Below are positions 1-6,150 of a DNA stretch of 8,399 bases, piece after piece. Position 1 is the first letter of the stretch. Each line of letters starts with the position of its first letter. The stretch is from NCBI GenBank assembly GCA_034430275.1, contig DAOUEW010000020.1, positions 1 to 8,399 of the forward strand, read 5' to 3'. The position numbers were made by a program, and so were the translations under genes. Below the pieces are notes generated by a model. That model did no database searches. It saw nothing but the letters and a program-made list of their open reading frames with translations, and was not told the DNA's origin. The DNA comes from JAUVXJ01 sp034430275. GTDB lineage: Bacteria > Chloroflexota > Anaerolineae > UBA7937 > B3-Chlor.

Positions 1-183
1 GGCGTCGGCGATGAGGAACTCTAGCTTCCGTGCCTTGTTGCCCCCTGTGGCTAGCCCCGTCTGATCGTCGCGCTTGACCAGGATGCGGGGGCCTCCCAGT
101 TCCTCGGAGAGCCGTCTCATCTCCACGACCGGCGTGGGAAGAAAGGCGATTCGAACCCGCCGGACGTCCGAACCCAACTCCAT
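1..183 (-). CDS. D-cysteine desulfhydrase / ACC deaminase family PLP enzyme (N-terminal part, cut by window edge)
   Basis: Reading leftward from the ATG at 183-181 gives 61 uninterrupted codons to the window edge. The translation contains FLPTPVVEM, then LVKRDDQTG and GGNKARKLEFLIADA. This is the typical start of fold-type II PLP enzymes in the D-cysteine desulfhydrase / 1-aminocyclopropane-1-carboxylate deaminase family. The lysine in GGNKARKLEF (residue 50) aligns with the one that forms the Schiff base with pyridoxal phosphate. Known members break D-cysteine into pyruvate, sulfide and ammonia, or deaminate ACC, in the cytosol. FLIADA looks closer to the D-cysteine enzymes, but residues that separate the two activities lie outside the window. 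The start is supported by a GGGAGGT ribosome site directly upstream. The gene is divergent from everything else here, so it is its own transcription unit. Family assignment is firm; substrate is open. Confidence 0.85.
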   Translation of the reverse strand, partial: MELGSDVRRVRIAFLPTPVVEMRRLSEELGGPRILVKRDDQTGLATGGNKARKLEFLIADA

Positions 184-185
184 GG

Positions 186-223
186 CACCTCCCAACCCTC
201 AGTGTGTCTTCGGACCTATTGTA
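186..223 (-). promoter_or_regulatory. Probable -10 box and ribosome binding site of the leftward PLP-enzyme gene
   Basis: On the minus strand a TACAAT hexamer (223-218) lies 34 bases before the start codon, and GGGAGGTG (193-186) is a strong Shine-Dalgarno sequence. No good -35 hexamer sits 16-18 bases further upstream, so the promoter call is weaker than the ribosome-site call. The near-palindrome around CACGTG (227-232) just upstream of the -10 could be an operator, but nothing else supports that. Confidence 0.45.
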
Positions 224-263
224 CCACACGTGGGTGCCTGTTGGTGAGGTCGGCAGCGGCGAC

Positions 264-291
264 GTAGTCGCACGGCATGCCGTGCGGCTAC
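264..291. repeat. 28-bp near-perfect palindrome between divergent units
   Basis: The sequence from GTAG (264) to CTAC (291) is an inverted repeat centred on the AT at 277/278. Its core GCACGGCATGCCGTGC (270-285) is perfectly palindromic. The only imperfection in the 28 bp is T268 against G287, which would be a G-U pair in RNA. With a one-base bulge at 292 the pairing extends to GAC (261-263) and GTC (293-295). No T-tract follows, so it is not an ordinary terminator. The right half reappears at 4535-4548 with one mismatch. It could be a protein-binding operator, a dispersed palindromic repeat unit, or a terminator-like barrier between divergent units. Confidence 0.7.
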
Positions 292-348
292 AGTCCCTGA
301 GAGGCACCTCGAGGTATTGACCACGTTCCAGACGAATCGTGCACGCAG

Positions 349-377
349 TTGAAATCCTTTGTGCCTTGTGCTATACT
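349..377 (+). promoter_or_regulatory. Sigma70-type promoter of the tRNA-Lys/tRNA-Thr unit
   Basis: TTGAAA (349-354) and TATACT (372-377) are separated by 17 bases, each one base from consensus. Transcription would begin near 384, about 20 bases before the first tRNA. The strength of this promoter suits a stable-RNA operon. Confidence 0.8.
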
Positions 378-403
378 TGCGCTAAGGGGGTTTGGCCCCT
401 GAT

Positions 404-478
404 GGGCCGTTAGCTCAGTCTGGTTAGAGCACCTGCCTTTTAAGCAGGGTGTCGCTGGTTCAAGTCCAGCACGGCCCA
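404..478 (+). tRNA. tRNA-Lys (anticodon UUU)
   Basis: A complete cloverleaf is visible. The acceptor stem pairs GGGCCGT with ACGGCCC (471-477), with discriminator A478. The D-arm is GCTC...GAGC. The anticodon stem is CCTGC/GCAGG, with loop CTTTTAA giving anticodon TTT at 439-441. The T-arm is GCTGG/CCAGC around TTCAAGT (459-465). The 3' CCA is not encoded (TGC follows the discriminator), so it must be added by tRNA nucleotidyltransferase. It is the first gene of a two-tRNA transcript. Confidence 0.97.
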
Positions 479-483
479 TGCGA

Positions 484-559
484 GCCACCCTAGCTCAGTC
501 GGTAGAGCAAGCGCCTCGTAAGCGCTAGGTCATCGGTTCAAGTCCGATGGGTGGCTCCA
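484..559 (+). tRNA. tRNA-Thr (anticodon CGU)
   Basis: The acceptor stem pairs GCCACCC (484-490) with GGGTGGC (549-555). The anticodon stem AGCGC/GCGCT encloses CTCGTAA, giving anticodon CGT (517-519), which reads the threonine codon ACG. The T-arm is ATCGG-TTCAAGT-CCGAT. Discriminator T556 is followed by an encoded CCA (557-559), unlike the tRNA-Lys gene five bases upstream. Both tRNAs share one promoter and one terminator. Confidence 0.97.
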
Positions 560-572
560 GAGCAAGCTTGAT

Positions 573-604
573 GGGCTAACCGCTTGAGAGGTTGGCCCTT
601 TTTT
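573..604 (+). terminator. Rho-independent terminator of the tRNA unit
   Basis: A 9-bp stem GGGCTAACC (573-581) / GGTTGGCCC (590-598), with one G-U pair and an 8-base loop, is followed immediately by six T (599-604). It begins 13 bases after the CCA of tRNA-Thr. Confidence 0.92.
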
Positions 605-616
605 GCAGAGGGCGTA

Positions 617-1852
617 ATGCCACCAAGAACGACCACTCAATGGCACGAAGACGGCTTGGTCATGATAGACTCCGGCTTCTTCGACAGCGCCGTCGAATGC
701 TTCGATAGGGTGCTGCAAGCGGAGCCGGGCAACGTCGAGGCCTGGATGCTCAAAGCTACGTCCCTCTCAGGACTGGAGAGCTACGAGGAGGCCATTGAGT
801 GTCTGGACGCAGCACTGGCCATCGACCCTCTGAACGTCCAGGCCTGGACAGACAAGGCATCGTGTTTCACCAATCTGGGAAGGGAAGACGAAGCGGCCGA
901 ATGCGAGCGCGAAGCGAACCGTATCGCCGGTGGCGACGTGGCTGCGCCGCTGATTCTGCGGGAGCCCATCGCCCGCATCTACGGTGTGGCCAACGGACTG
1001 GCCAGTGACACCGTTCGGTCCCTGGCGGCAGACGAGAGGGAGACCTGGTTCGCCTACGGGTCTGACCTGGGGGTCACCAGAGTGATCCTCAACGTTCGAC
1101 GCTTTGAAACCTACACGCGGCAGGAAGGTCTCATCAGTGATGGCGTGGAGTGTATAGTGCTCACGGAAGAAGCTGCCTGGCTCGGCACCGACAGAGGGCT
1201 GAGCCGCTTCGACAGAGAGACGGAGGAGTGGGCCCACTACACCGAGGAGAATGGACTAAGGGCTCGTGCAGTCTACGACATCGTTCCCGACGAGCAGCTA
1301 GTATGGCTGGGAACCGACGCGGGCCTGGTGGTGCTGGATACGGCGACGGGTATGTCCGTCGTTTGCCGCGGCGGCCCAGAACCCCGGCAGATAGACCGCC
1401 TCTTGGGCGATGGCGACCTGGTGTGGTGTGGATCCAATCATGAGGATGCAATGATCTCCGTCTTCGACAAGCAAGCCGAGACTTTCGAGAGGCTCGCAGT
1501 AGGTGCCTGGGTACAGAGGATGCAGTTGTACCCACGGGGCGGCGCACCGAAACTATGGGTAGCCAGGAGAGATGGTATCACTGTGGTGGACAGGACGACG
1601 CGCGACACGGAGGAGATACCAGTGCCGGCCATGCTGCTCACGGATATGACGGTCGGGGTACAAAGCCTGTTGCTGGGCACGGACCAGGGTCTGGCAACCG
1701 TTGGCCTCAAGGAGGGCACAGGCTCCGACGTGGCAATCACCAGCACCGAGATCGGCCGGGGACTACCCGTTACGGCTCTCTGTTGCGCCAAAGGCACCGA
1801 GTGGATAGCCGTCGAAGGAGACGGTGTTCTCTGTCTAAGCTACTACTCTTGA
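617..1852 (+). CDS. TPR-repeat and two-component-regulator-type beta-propeller protein
   Basis: The 411-residue protein has no signal peptide or membrane segment, so it is probably cytosolic. Residues 6-104 form three tetratricopeptide repeats (for example SGFFDSAVECFDRVLQAEP, then ESYEEAIECLDAALAIDP). From about residue 120 the pattern 'GL..D.V..I ... WLGTD.GL...D' recurs as in Reg_prop propellers: WFAYG, AWLGT (187-), VWLGT (229-), VWCGS, LWVAR, LLLGT and WIAVE. These seven strands suggest one complete seven-bladed propeller. Both halves are protein-interaction folds. No enzyme, kinase or DNA-binding domain is attached, although such propellers usually sit on sensor kinases. I chose ATG 617 because it follows GAGG (608-611). 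A TTG at 584 would lie in the tRNA terminator, and the next in-frame ATG (662) would break TPR helix A. A scaffold or sensor role is inference. Confidence 0.85.
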   Translation: MPPRTTTQWHEDGLVMIDSGFFDSAVECFDRVLQAEPGNVEAWMLKATSLSGLESYEEAIECLDAALAIDPLNVQAWTDKASCFTNLGREDEAAECEREANRIAGGDVAAPLILREPIARIYGVANGLASDTVRSLAADERETWFAYGSDLGVTRVILNVRRFETYTRQEGLISDGVECIVLTEEAAWLGTDRGLSRFDRETEEWAHYTEENGLRARAVYDIVPDEQLVWLGTDAGLVVLDTATGMSVVCRGGPEPRQIDRLLGDGDLVWCGSNHEDAMISVFDKQAETFERLAVGAWVQRMQLYPRGGAPKLWVARRDGITVVDRTTRDTEEIPVPAMLLTDMTVGVQSLLLGTDQGLATVGLKEGTGSDVAITSTEIGRGLPVTALCCAKGTEWIAVEGDGVLCLSYYS

Positions 1853-1877
1853 CAAACGCTTCTAGCTGGCGTATAAT
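1849..1877 (+). promoter_or_regulatory. Consensus sigma70 promoter for the ftsK gene run
   Basis: TTGACA (1849-1854) and TATAAT (1872-1877) match consensus exactly with the optimal 17-base spacing. The -35 hexamer overlaps the TGA stop (1850-1852) of the TPR-propeller gene. Predicted transcription start is near 1884, giving a leader of about 135 bases before ftsK. No better promoter was seen further downstream, so it may serve the following genes too. Confidence 0.9.
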
Positions 1878-1889
1878 AACGTGTCCGTG

Positions 1890-1966
1890 GCTGTCTCCAC
1901 CGCCACAGAGACGGCTCCCCTTCACAGTTTGGAGGCCCTTTTGCCAGCGCTGGTGCGGCAAAGGGG
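1890..1966 (+). promoter_or_regulatory. Structured 5' leader of ftsK with two hairpins
   Basis: Hairpin 1 pairs GCTGTCTC (1890-1897) with GAGACGGC (1908-1915) around a 10-base loop. Hairpin 2 pairs CCCTTTTGCC (1936-1945) with GGCAAAGGGG (1957-1966) around an 11-base loop that contains the palindrome AGCGCT. Neither is followed by a T-tract, so they do not look like terminators. The 3' arm of hairpin 2 holds AAAGGGG, which would be the ribosome site of the short frame at 1974. The leader matches no riboswitch class I recognise. A role in translational control or transcript stability is inference. Confidence 0.5.
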
Positions 1967-1973
1967 TTCTTGA

Positions 1974-2030
1974 ATGGCACTTAGACATCAACCAGGCAGC
2001 GTTCCTGGGATAGGTATCGATGACACGTAA
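1974..2030 (+). CDS. Possible 18-residue leader peptide overlapping the ftsK start
   Basis: An ATG at 1974 opens a frame reading MALRHQPGSVPGIGIDDT that stops at TAA 2028-2030, eleven bases past the first base of the ftsK ATG (2020) and in another frame. AAAGGGG (1960-1966) stands seven bases before this ATG. That is a better ribosome site than the TAGGT (2011-2015) in front of ftsK. If translated, it could deliver ribosomes to ftsK by translational coupling, and the site is buried in hairpin 2. The peptide resembles nothing I know and may be chance; only position and ribosome site support it. Confidence 0.3.
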   Translation: MALRHQPGSVPGIGIDDT

Positions 2031-4236
2031 GGCTTCCAAAGCCAAAAAGACACCGTTCTGGAAACGGTTCCCTATCAGCCTCGAGCCCCGCTTGAGGGAG
2101 GAGATAGTAGGTCTCTTGTTGATGGCTGTCGGTGGGATCACATTGCTGAACCTGCTGTCGGTCGATCAAGCCAGGGGGGTGCTCGTCGATGGTTGGTCCA
2201 TGCTGCTGCGTTGGGCCTTTGGCTGGGGCGCGTCTCTGGCTGCGCTGGCCATGATCGCCCTGGGCGTGATCCTGCTGCTGCGCAACCTGGAGTTTCTGCT
2301 GACTGTCCCGCGTCTCAGAGTTGTGGGAGGGTTCTTGCTTCTCTTGGGCTTGCTGGGCCTGCTGCACTTTTTCTACCCGAACCCCCTGGAGGTGGCCCAG
2401 GAGGGTAGGGGTGGAGGCTACATCGGGTGGGCCATCAGCACCGCCCTCTACGAAACGCTGGGAGACATCGGCGCCTTCCTGGTGCTGCTGCTCCTGTGCC
2501 TGGCCGGGCTGGTCCTGTGCGCCCGTCTGACCCCATCGCAGCTCCGTTCCGCATCTGCGGCCCTGAGGGGCAGAGCAGCGTCGGTGTACCAGGACCACGT
2601 CACGCCCTATCTGGAGACAGAGGACGATGGGTTCGAGCCCTCGGAGGAGTATCCACCGCAAGAGGCCCCGGCTTCGCTGGCACCTGAGTTGCGCAACGCT
2701 CAACGCGCCGTGGCCTCCGAGCCGGCGGCTGCCCTGAAACCGCCCCACACACGATGGAAGGTCGAGGAAGGGCCACTGCCGGCCCTCGATCTCCTGGAGG
2801 AGGTCTCTCTGGAGGCCCTGAGCGAGGCGGAAGCACGGCGGAAGTTGAAGATCATCGAGGAGACACTGGACAGTTTCGGCGTCCCCGCCAAGGTGGTCGA
2901 GGTCAACCAGGGTCCCACCGTCACCCAGTTCGGCGTCGAGCCCGGATACGTGGAGCGGAAGGGCACTGACGGCGAGTTGGTCTCCAGGAAGGTGAGGGTC
3001 AGGAAGATCAGCTCCCTCTCAAAGGACCTTGCCCTCGCCCTGGCTGCCGCTCCCATTCGTATCGAGGCCCCGGTGCCAGGCCGGTCCGTGGTGGGCATCG
3101 AGGTGCCCAACGACCGCATCTCACTGGTCGCCCTTCGCGCAGTGATGGAGTCCGAGCTGTTCCAGCACATACGATCCCCCCTCAAGCTGGCTCTTGGTCA
3201 GGACGTGTCGGGGCAACCAGTGGTGGCGAACCTGGAAACGATGCCCCATCTGCTGATCGCTGGAGCTACGGGCTCGGGCAAGAGCGTGTGTATCAACGCC
3301 ATCATCAGCTGCCTGCTGTTCAACAACTCTCCTCAGCGGCTGAAGCTACTGATGATCGATCCCAAGACTGTGGAGCTTATTCACTACAACGGCCTGCCGC
3401 ACCTGGTCGCGCCGGTGGTGACTGACATGAAGAGGGTGCTGCCGGCTCTGAGGTGGGTCATGGCGGAGATGGACAGGCGTTACTCCATCCTATCGGGCGC
3501 TGCGGCTCGAAACATCGAGGATTACAACAACGACAAGCTGCCGCTGGGCGAGAAGCCGCTGCCCTATGTCATCGTCGCCATAGACGAGTTAGCCGATCTG
3601 ATGATGATGGCCCCCGACGAGGTGGAACGTGTGATCTGCCGCCTCGCTCAGATGTCGCGGGCGACGGGGATACACCTGGTCATCGCTACCCAGCGACCCT
3701 CGGTGGACGTGGTCACCGGCCTCATCAAGGCCAACTTCCCCGCCCGCATCTCCTTTGCGGTCACCTCTCAGGTCGATTCCAGGGTCGTGCTGGACGCGGC
3801 GGGGGCTGAGACCTTGCTGGGACAAGGGGACATGCTGTATATGGCTTCCGACTCGTCCAAGTTGGTGCGGCTTCAGGGGTGCTTCGTATCCGATCAAGAG
3901 ATAGAGAGGGTGGTCCACTTCTGGACGCAGACTTTGCCCTTCGTGCAGGAGGCGAAAGCCCCCTGGGGGAGCATCGAGGCCATCGAGGCTGAGGAGGAGC
4001 GCGATGAGCTACTGGAGGATGCCATCGAGCTGCTGCGGGAGCAGGAGCACGCCTCGACCTCTCTGCTACAAAGGAGACTGCGCATCGGCTATCCGCGGGC
4101 GGCAAGACTCATGGATCAACTGGAGGAAGAAGGAATCGTCGGCCCACCCGAGGCAGGGGGGCGTTGGCGAGAGGTCCTCATCCTGGAGGAGGATGAACAC
4201 ATGGACGACGAAGACTGGGATTTCGAATCAGAATAG
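2020..4236 (+). CDS. ftsK: DNA translocase FtsK/SpoIIIE
   Basis: This is a 738-residue membrane-anchored ATPase that pumps chromosomal DNA through the closing septum and helps dimer resolution. A basic N-terminus is followed by about four membrane segments (near 29-48, 65-87, 101-118, 148-168), with the glycine-rich GGYIGW stretch typical before the last. A short acidic linker of roughly 80 residues leads to the alpha/beta motor. Walker A is GATGSGKS (415-422), Walker B is VIVAIDE with D522-E523, and the ATQRPSVDVVTG signature is at 556-567. The C-terminal gamma winged helix (about 664-728), which reads chromosome polarity sequences, is present, followed by an acidic tail. The length matches short-linker SpoIIIE-type members rather than E. 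coli FtsK. An in-frame TAG at 2011-2013 fixes ATG 2020 as the first possible ATG. Its ribosome site TAGGT is weak. It is the first major gene after the consensus promoter, and infA follows after 11 bases. Confidence 0.97.
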   Translation: MTRKASKAKKTPFWKRFPISLEPRLREEIVGLLLMAVGGITLLNLLSVDQARGVLVDGWSMLLRWAFGWGASLAALAMIALGVILLLRNLEFLLTVPRLRVVGGFLLLLGLLGLLHFFYPNPLEVAQEGRGGGYIGWAISTALYETLGDIGAFLVLLLLCLAGLVLCARLTPSQLRSASAALRGRAASVYQDHVTPYLETEDDGFEPSEEYPPQEAPASLAPELRNAQRAVASEPAAALKPPHTRWKVEEGPLPALDLLEEVSLEALSEAEARRKLKIIEETLDSFGVPAKVVEVNQGPTVTQFGVEPGYVERKGTDGELVSRKVRVRKISSLSKDLALALAAAPIRIEAPVPGRSVVGIEVPNDRISLVALRAVMESELFQHIRSPLKLALGQDVSGQPVVANLETMPHLLIAGATGSGKSVCINAIISCLLFNNSPQRLKLLMIDPKTVELIHYNGLPHLVAPVVTDMKRVLPALRWVMAEMDRRYSILSGAAARNIEDYNNDKLPLGEKPLPYVIVAIDELADLMMMAPDEVERVICRLAQMSRATGIHLVIATQRPSVDVVTGLIKANFPARISFAVTSQVDSRVVLDAAGAETLLGQGDMLYMASDSSKLVRLQGCFVSDQEIERVVHFWTQTLPFVQEAKAPWGSIEAIEAEEERDELLEDAIELLREQEHASTSLLQRRLRIGYPRAARLMDQLEEEGIVGPPEAGGRWREVLILEEDEHMDDEDWDFESE

Positions 4237-4247
4237 AAGGAGACTTT

Positions 4248-4496
4248 ATGGCTAGAAGAGACTTGGAGGAGAGAGTCAAGAAGACCAAGGGGATCCAGGC
4301 CGAGGGCGTGGTGGTCAAAGCCTTGCCCAACGCCATGTTTCGGGTCCAGTTGGACAGCGGGCCGGAGGTGCTGGCCCACATCTCCGGGAAGATGCGGAAG
4401 TACTACATCCGCATCCTCCTCGGGGATCGGGTGCTCGTCGAGTTGTCACCGTACGACCCGACGAGAGGTCGCATCCTGTATCGTTACAAGAAGTAG
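4248..4496 (+). CDS. infA: Translation initiation factor IF-1 (stand-alone copy)
   Basis: The 82-residue protein is a single OB-fold domain clearly of the IF-1 family: LPNAMFRVQLDSG, then AHISGKMRKYYIRILLGDRV, then ELSPYDPTRGRILYRYKK. IF-1 binds the ribosomal A site during initiation and assists IF-2 and IF-3. The family is usually about 72 residues; the extra length is a charged N-terminal stretch (RRDLEERVKKTK). The start is well supported by AGAAGGAG (4235-4242) five bases upstream. The gene begins 11 bases after the ftsK stop, so the two are probably co-transcribed. In most bacteria infA sits in the ribosomal-protein cluster near secY, adk and map, none of which are here. It may be a second copy or a relocated sole copy; the window cannot tell. 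An IF-1-like RNA-binding paralogue with another role is possible but less likely, given the intact core. Confidence 0.92.
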   Translation: MARRDLEERVKKTKGIQAEGVVVKALPNAMFRVQLDSGPEVLAHISGKMRKYYIRILLGDRVLVELSPYDPTRGRILYRYKK

Positions 4497-4584
4497 GGAC
4501 GGGCCCGCTGGCTCGGGCGTCTGTCGCGGAGAAGCGTGCGGCTATAGTTGGGGGGACTCAGTTCCCCACCGGCTCGGGTGAGAG
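4497..4584 (+). other. Intergenic region with hairpins and a partial copy of the 264-291 palindrome
   Basis: This 88-base gap is the longest break in the run from ftsK to the right edge. It contains an inverted repeat GCCCG/CGGGC (4503-4507 and 4514-4518) without a T-tract. It also contains GGGGGAC (4551-4557) paired with GTTCCCC (4561-4567) around a 3-base loop, 17 bases before the DUF72 start. CGTGCGGCTATAGT (4535-4548) matches 281-294 at 13 of 14 positions. A TATAGT hexamer (4543-4548) resembles a -10 box, but the -35 is poor. Whether transcription passes through is undetermined. Confidence 0.45.
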
Positions 4585-5370
4585 ATGATCCACTTCGGGA
4601 CGAGCGGCTTCAGCTACAAGGACTGGGTAGGGCCCTACTACCCCGAGGGTATGCCGCGTAGTGAATGGTTGACCTTCTATGCTCGGGAGTTCAACGTGAC
4701 CGAGCTCAACTTTTCCTACTACCGCATCCCGAGCACGTCCACGCTACAGCGGCTCGCCGAGAAGACGCCGGAAGGCTTCCTGTTCACTCTCAAGGCCCAC
4801 CAGGACATGACTCACAAGAGAACACGGGATGGAGACTCATTCGCCCAGTTCATGGAGGCCCTGGACCCGCTCATCGAAAGCGGCAAGCTCGGCTGTTTGC
4901 TGGCCCAGTTCCCGTGGTCCTTCCGCCACGACGACGACAACCTCGACTACCTCCGTTTTCTACGGCAGCAGTTCGAAACTTTGCCCTTGGTGATCGAGTT
5001 CCGCAACCGTGAATGGATTCGTGAAGAGACCTTTGATTTCCTGAGAGATAACGATCTGGGCTTCTGTTGTGTCGATCAACCCCGTTTCAAGAGCCTCATA
5101 CCTCCCGTAGCCGAGGTTACCAGCGAGACGGCGTACGTTCGCTTCCATGGGCGCAACGCCAAGAAGTGGTGGCAGCACGACGAGGCCTGGGAGCGGTACG
5201 ATTACACCTACAGCGACGAGGAATTGGAGGAATGGGTACCCAAACTTCGGAAGCTGGAGGAGAACTCCGAGAATACCTTCGTCTTCGCCAACAACCACTG
5301 GCAGGGTCAGGCCGTGCAGACCGCCCGCCAGCTACGTCTACTCTTTTCCGACCTTGAGTCAAGGGGGTAG
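4585..5370 (+). CDS. DUF72 domain-containing protein (YecE family)
   Basis: The 261-residue protein matches the DUF72/YecE family along its whole length: HFGTSGFSYKDWVGPYYPEG at the N-terminus, FTLKAHQDMTH, GCLLAQFPWSF, LVIEFRNREW, AYVRFHGRN and the closing FANNHWQGQAVQTARQLR. The family has a TIM-barrel fold. Its biochemical function has not been established, although conserved polar residues in the barrel suggest an enzyme. There is no signal peptide, so it is likely cytosolic. The start is ATG 4585, with a modest GGGTGAGAG just upstream. The stop codon lies only four bases before the yebC start, so DUF72 and yebC are almost certainly one transcript and may be translationally coupled. Confidence 0.9.
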   Translation: MIHFGTSGFSYKDWVGPYYPEGMPRSEWLTFYAREFNVTELNFSYYRIPSTSTLQRLAEKTPEGFLFTLKAHQDMTHKRTRDGDSFAQFMEALDPLIESGKLGCLLAQFPWSFRHDDDNLDYLRFLRQQFETLPLVIEFRNREWIREETFDFLRDNDLGFCCVDQPRFKSLIPPVAEVTSETAYVRFHGRNAKKWWQHDEAWERYDYTYSDEELEEWVPKLRKLEENSENTFVFANNHWQGQAVQTARQLRLLFSDLESRG

Positions 5371-5374
5371 GTAT

Positions 5375-6133
5375 ATGTCCGGACACTCCAAATGGTCAAC
5401 CATCAAGCGAAAGAAGGCAGCCGCCGACAGCAAGAGGGGCCAGGTCTTCACCAGAATCGCCCGCGAGCTGTCCATAGCTGCTCGAGAGGGGGGTGGCGAT
5501 CCCGACTCCAACTTCCGGTTGCGCCTCGTGATGGACAAAGCCAAACAGGCCAACATGCCCAAGGACAACATCGAGCGAGCCATCAAACGGGGCACGGGCG
5601 AGTTGAAAGGCGAATCCCTCGACGAGGTGCTCTACGAAGGGTACGCCCCCAACGGCATCGCGGTCCTGCTCGCCACCTTGACCGACAACCGCAACCGTGC
5701 TGTGGCCGATATCCGCCGCATCCTGACGCGGTATGGGGGAAAGATGGCCGAGACGGGAGCCGTGAGCTATCTCTTCGAACAGCAAGGGTTCATCAGCGCA
5801 GAGGCCGGTGAGCTGGATCCTGAGGAAGTGGCTCTGACGGCCATCGACCAGGGGGCTGTGGACGTCAACGTCGACGAGAGCACCCTGGAGGTCTACACGG
5901 AGGTTCAGGACCTCCAGCGCGTCAAGGAAGCTCTGGAGGCTGCGGGCATGGAGCTCGAGGCAGCCGAGCTGACCATGATCCCCAGGGCCATGACGGAGCT
6001 GGACGAGGCAGACACCTTCAAGATCATGCGCATCATCGAGGCGCTGGAAGAGCTGGATGACGTGCAGCAAGTCTACACCAACCTGTTCCTTACCCCGGAG
6101 CTAGTCGTCAAGTACGAAGAGATGCAGGCGTGA
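5375..6133 (+). CDS. yebC: YebC/PmpR (TACO1) family protein
   Basis: The 252-residue protein opens with the family hallmark MSGHSKWSTIKRKKAAADSK, followed by FTRIARELSIAAREGGGDP, NFRLRLVMDKAKQANMPKDN and IKRGTGE. It ends in the third domain with LDDVQQVYTNL. The length is normal. The family was named for transcriptional regulators. Its mitochondrial member TACO1 activates translation, and bacterial members have more recently been linked to ribosomes stalled on proline-rich sequences, so the molecular role here should be left open. ATG 5375 is chosen because the hallmark begins there and AAGGGGGTAGG stands just before it. The open frame extends upstream to 5147, but that part is the DUF72 gene read in another frame. 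ruvC follows after 17 bases, a linkage common in bacteria. Confidence 0.95.
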   Translation: MSGHSKWSTIKRKKAAADSKRGQVFTRIARELSIAAREGGGDPDSNFRLRLVMDKAKQANMPKDNIERAIKRGTGELKGESLDEVLYEGYAPNGIAVLLATLTDNRNRAVADIRRILTRYGGKMAETGAVSYLFEQQGFISAEAGELDPEEVALTAIDQGAVDVNVDESTLEVYTEVQDLQRVKEALEAAGMELEAAELTMIPRAMTELDEADTFKIMRIIEALEELDDVQQVYTNLFLTPELVVKYEEMQA

Positions 6134-6150
6134 CACACTGACGAGATCGT

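Noticed and set aside
288..488. Minus-strand open frame reading GRAGLEPATPCLKG and so on
   Set aside because: It is antisense to tRNA-Lys and its promoter. Frames with this kind of wording are common artefacts of reading tRNA genes backwards.
404..559. tRNA genes as an integration site for a mobile element
   Set aside because: No duplicated tRNA 3' end, integrase or phage-like gene is seen on either side, and flanking genes are housekeeping.
584..616. Longer version of the TPR-propeller protein starting at TTG 584
   Set aside because: The TTG lies in the loop of the tRNA terminator and the added residues do not extend the TPR; ATG 617 has GAGG at proper spacing.
530..718. Minus-strand frame across tRNA-Thr, the terminator and the start of the TPR gene
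   Set aside because: It overlaps three better-supported features in antisense and has no ribosome site or family resemblance.
1936..1966. Intrinsic terminator upstream of ftsK
   Set aside because: The hairpin is good but TTCTTGAATGG follows instead of a T-tract, so termination there is unlikely without another factor.
1981..2748. 255-codon minus-strand frame opposite ftsK
   Set aside because: Low-complexity, glutamine-rich translation opposite a certain gene, typical of antisense shadows in GC-rich coding DNA.
5147..5374. N-terminal extension of YebC in the same open frame
   Set aside because: The region is the DUF72 coding sequence in another frame. YebC proteins begin at MSGHSKW, which has its own ribosome site.
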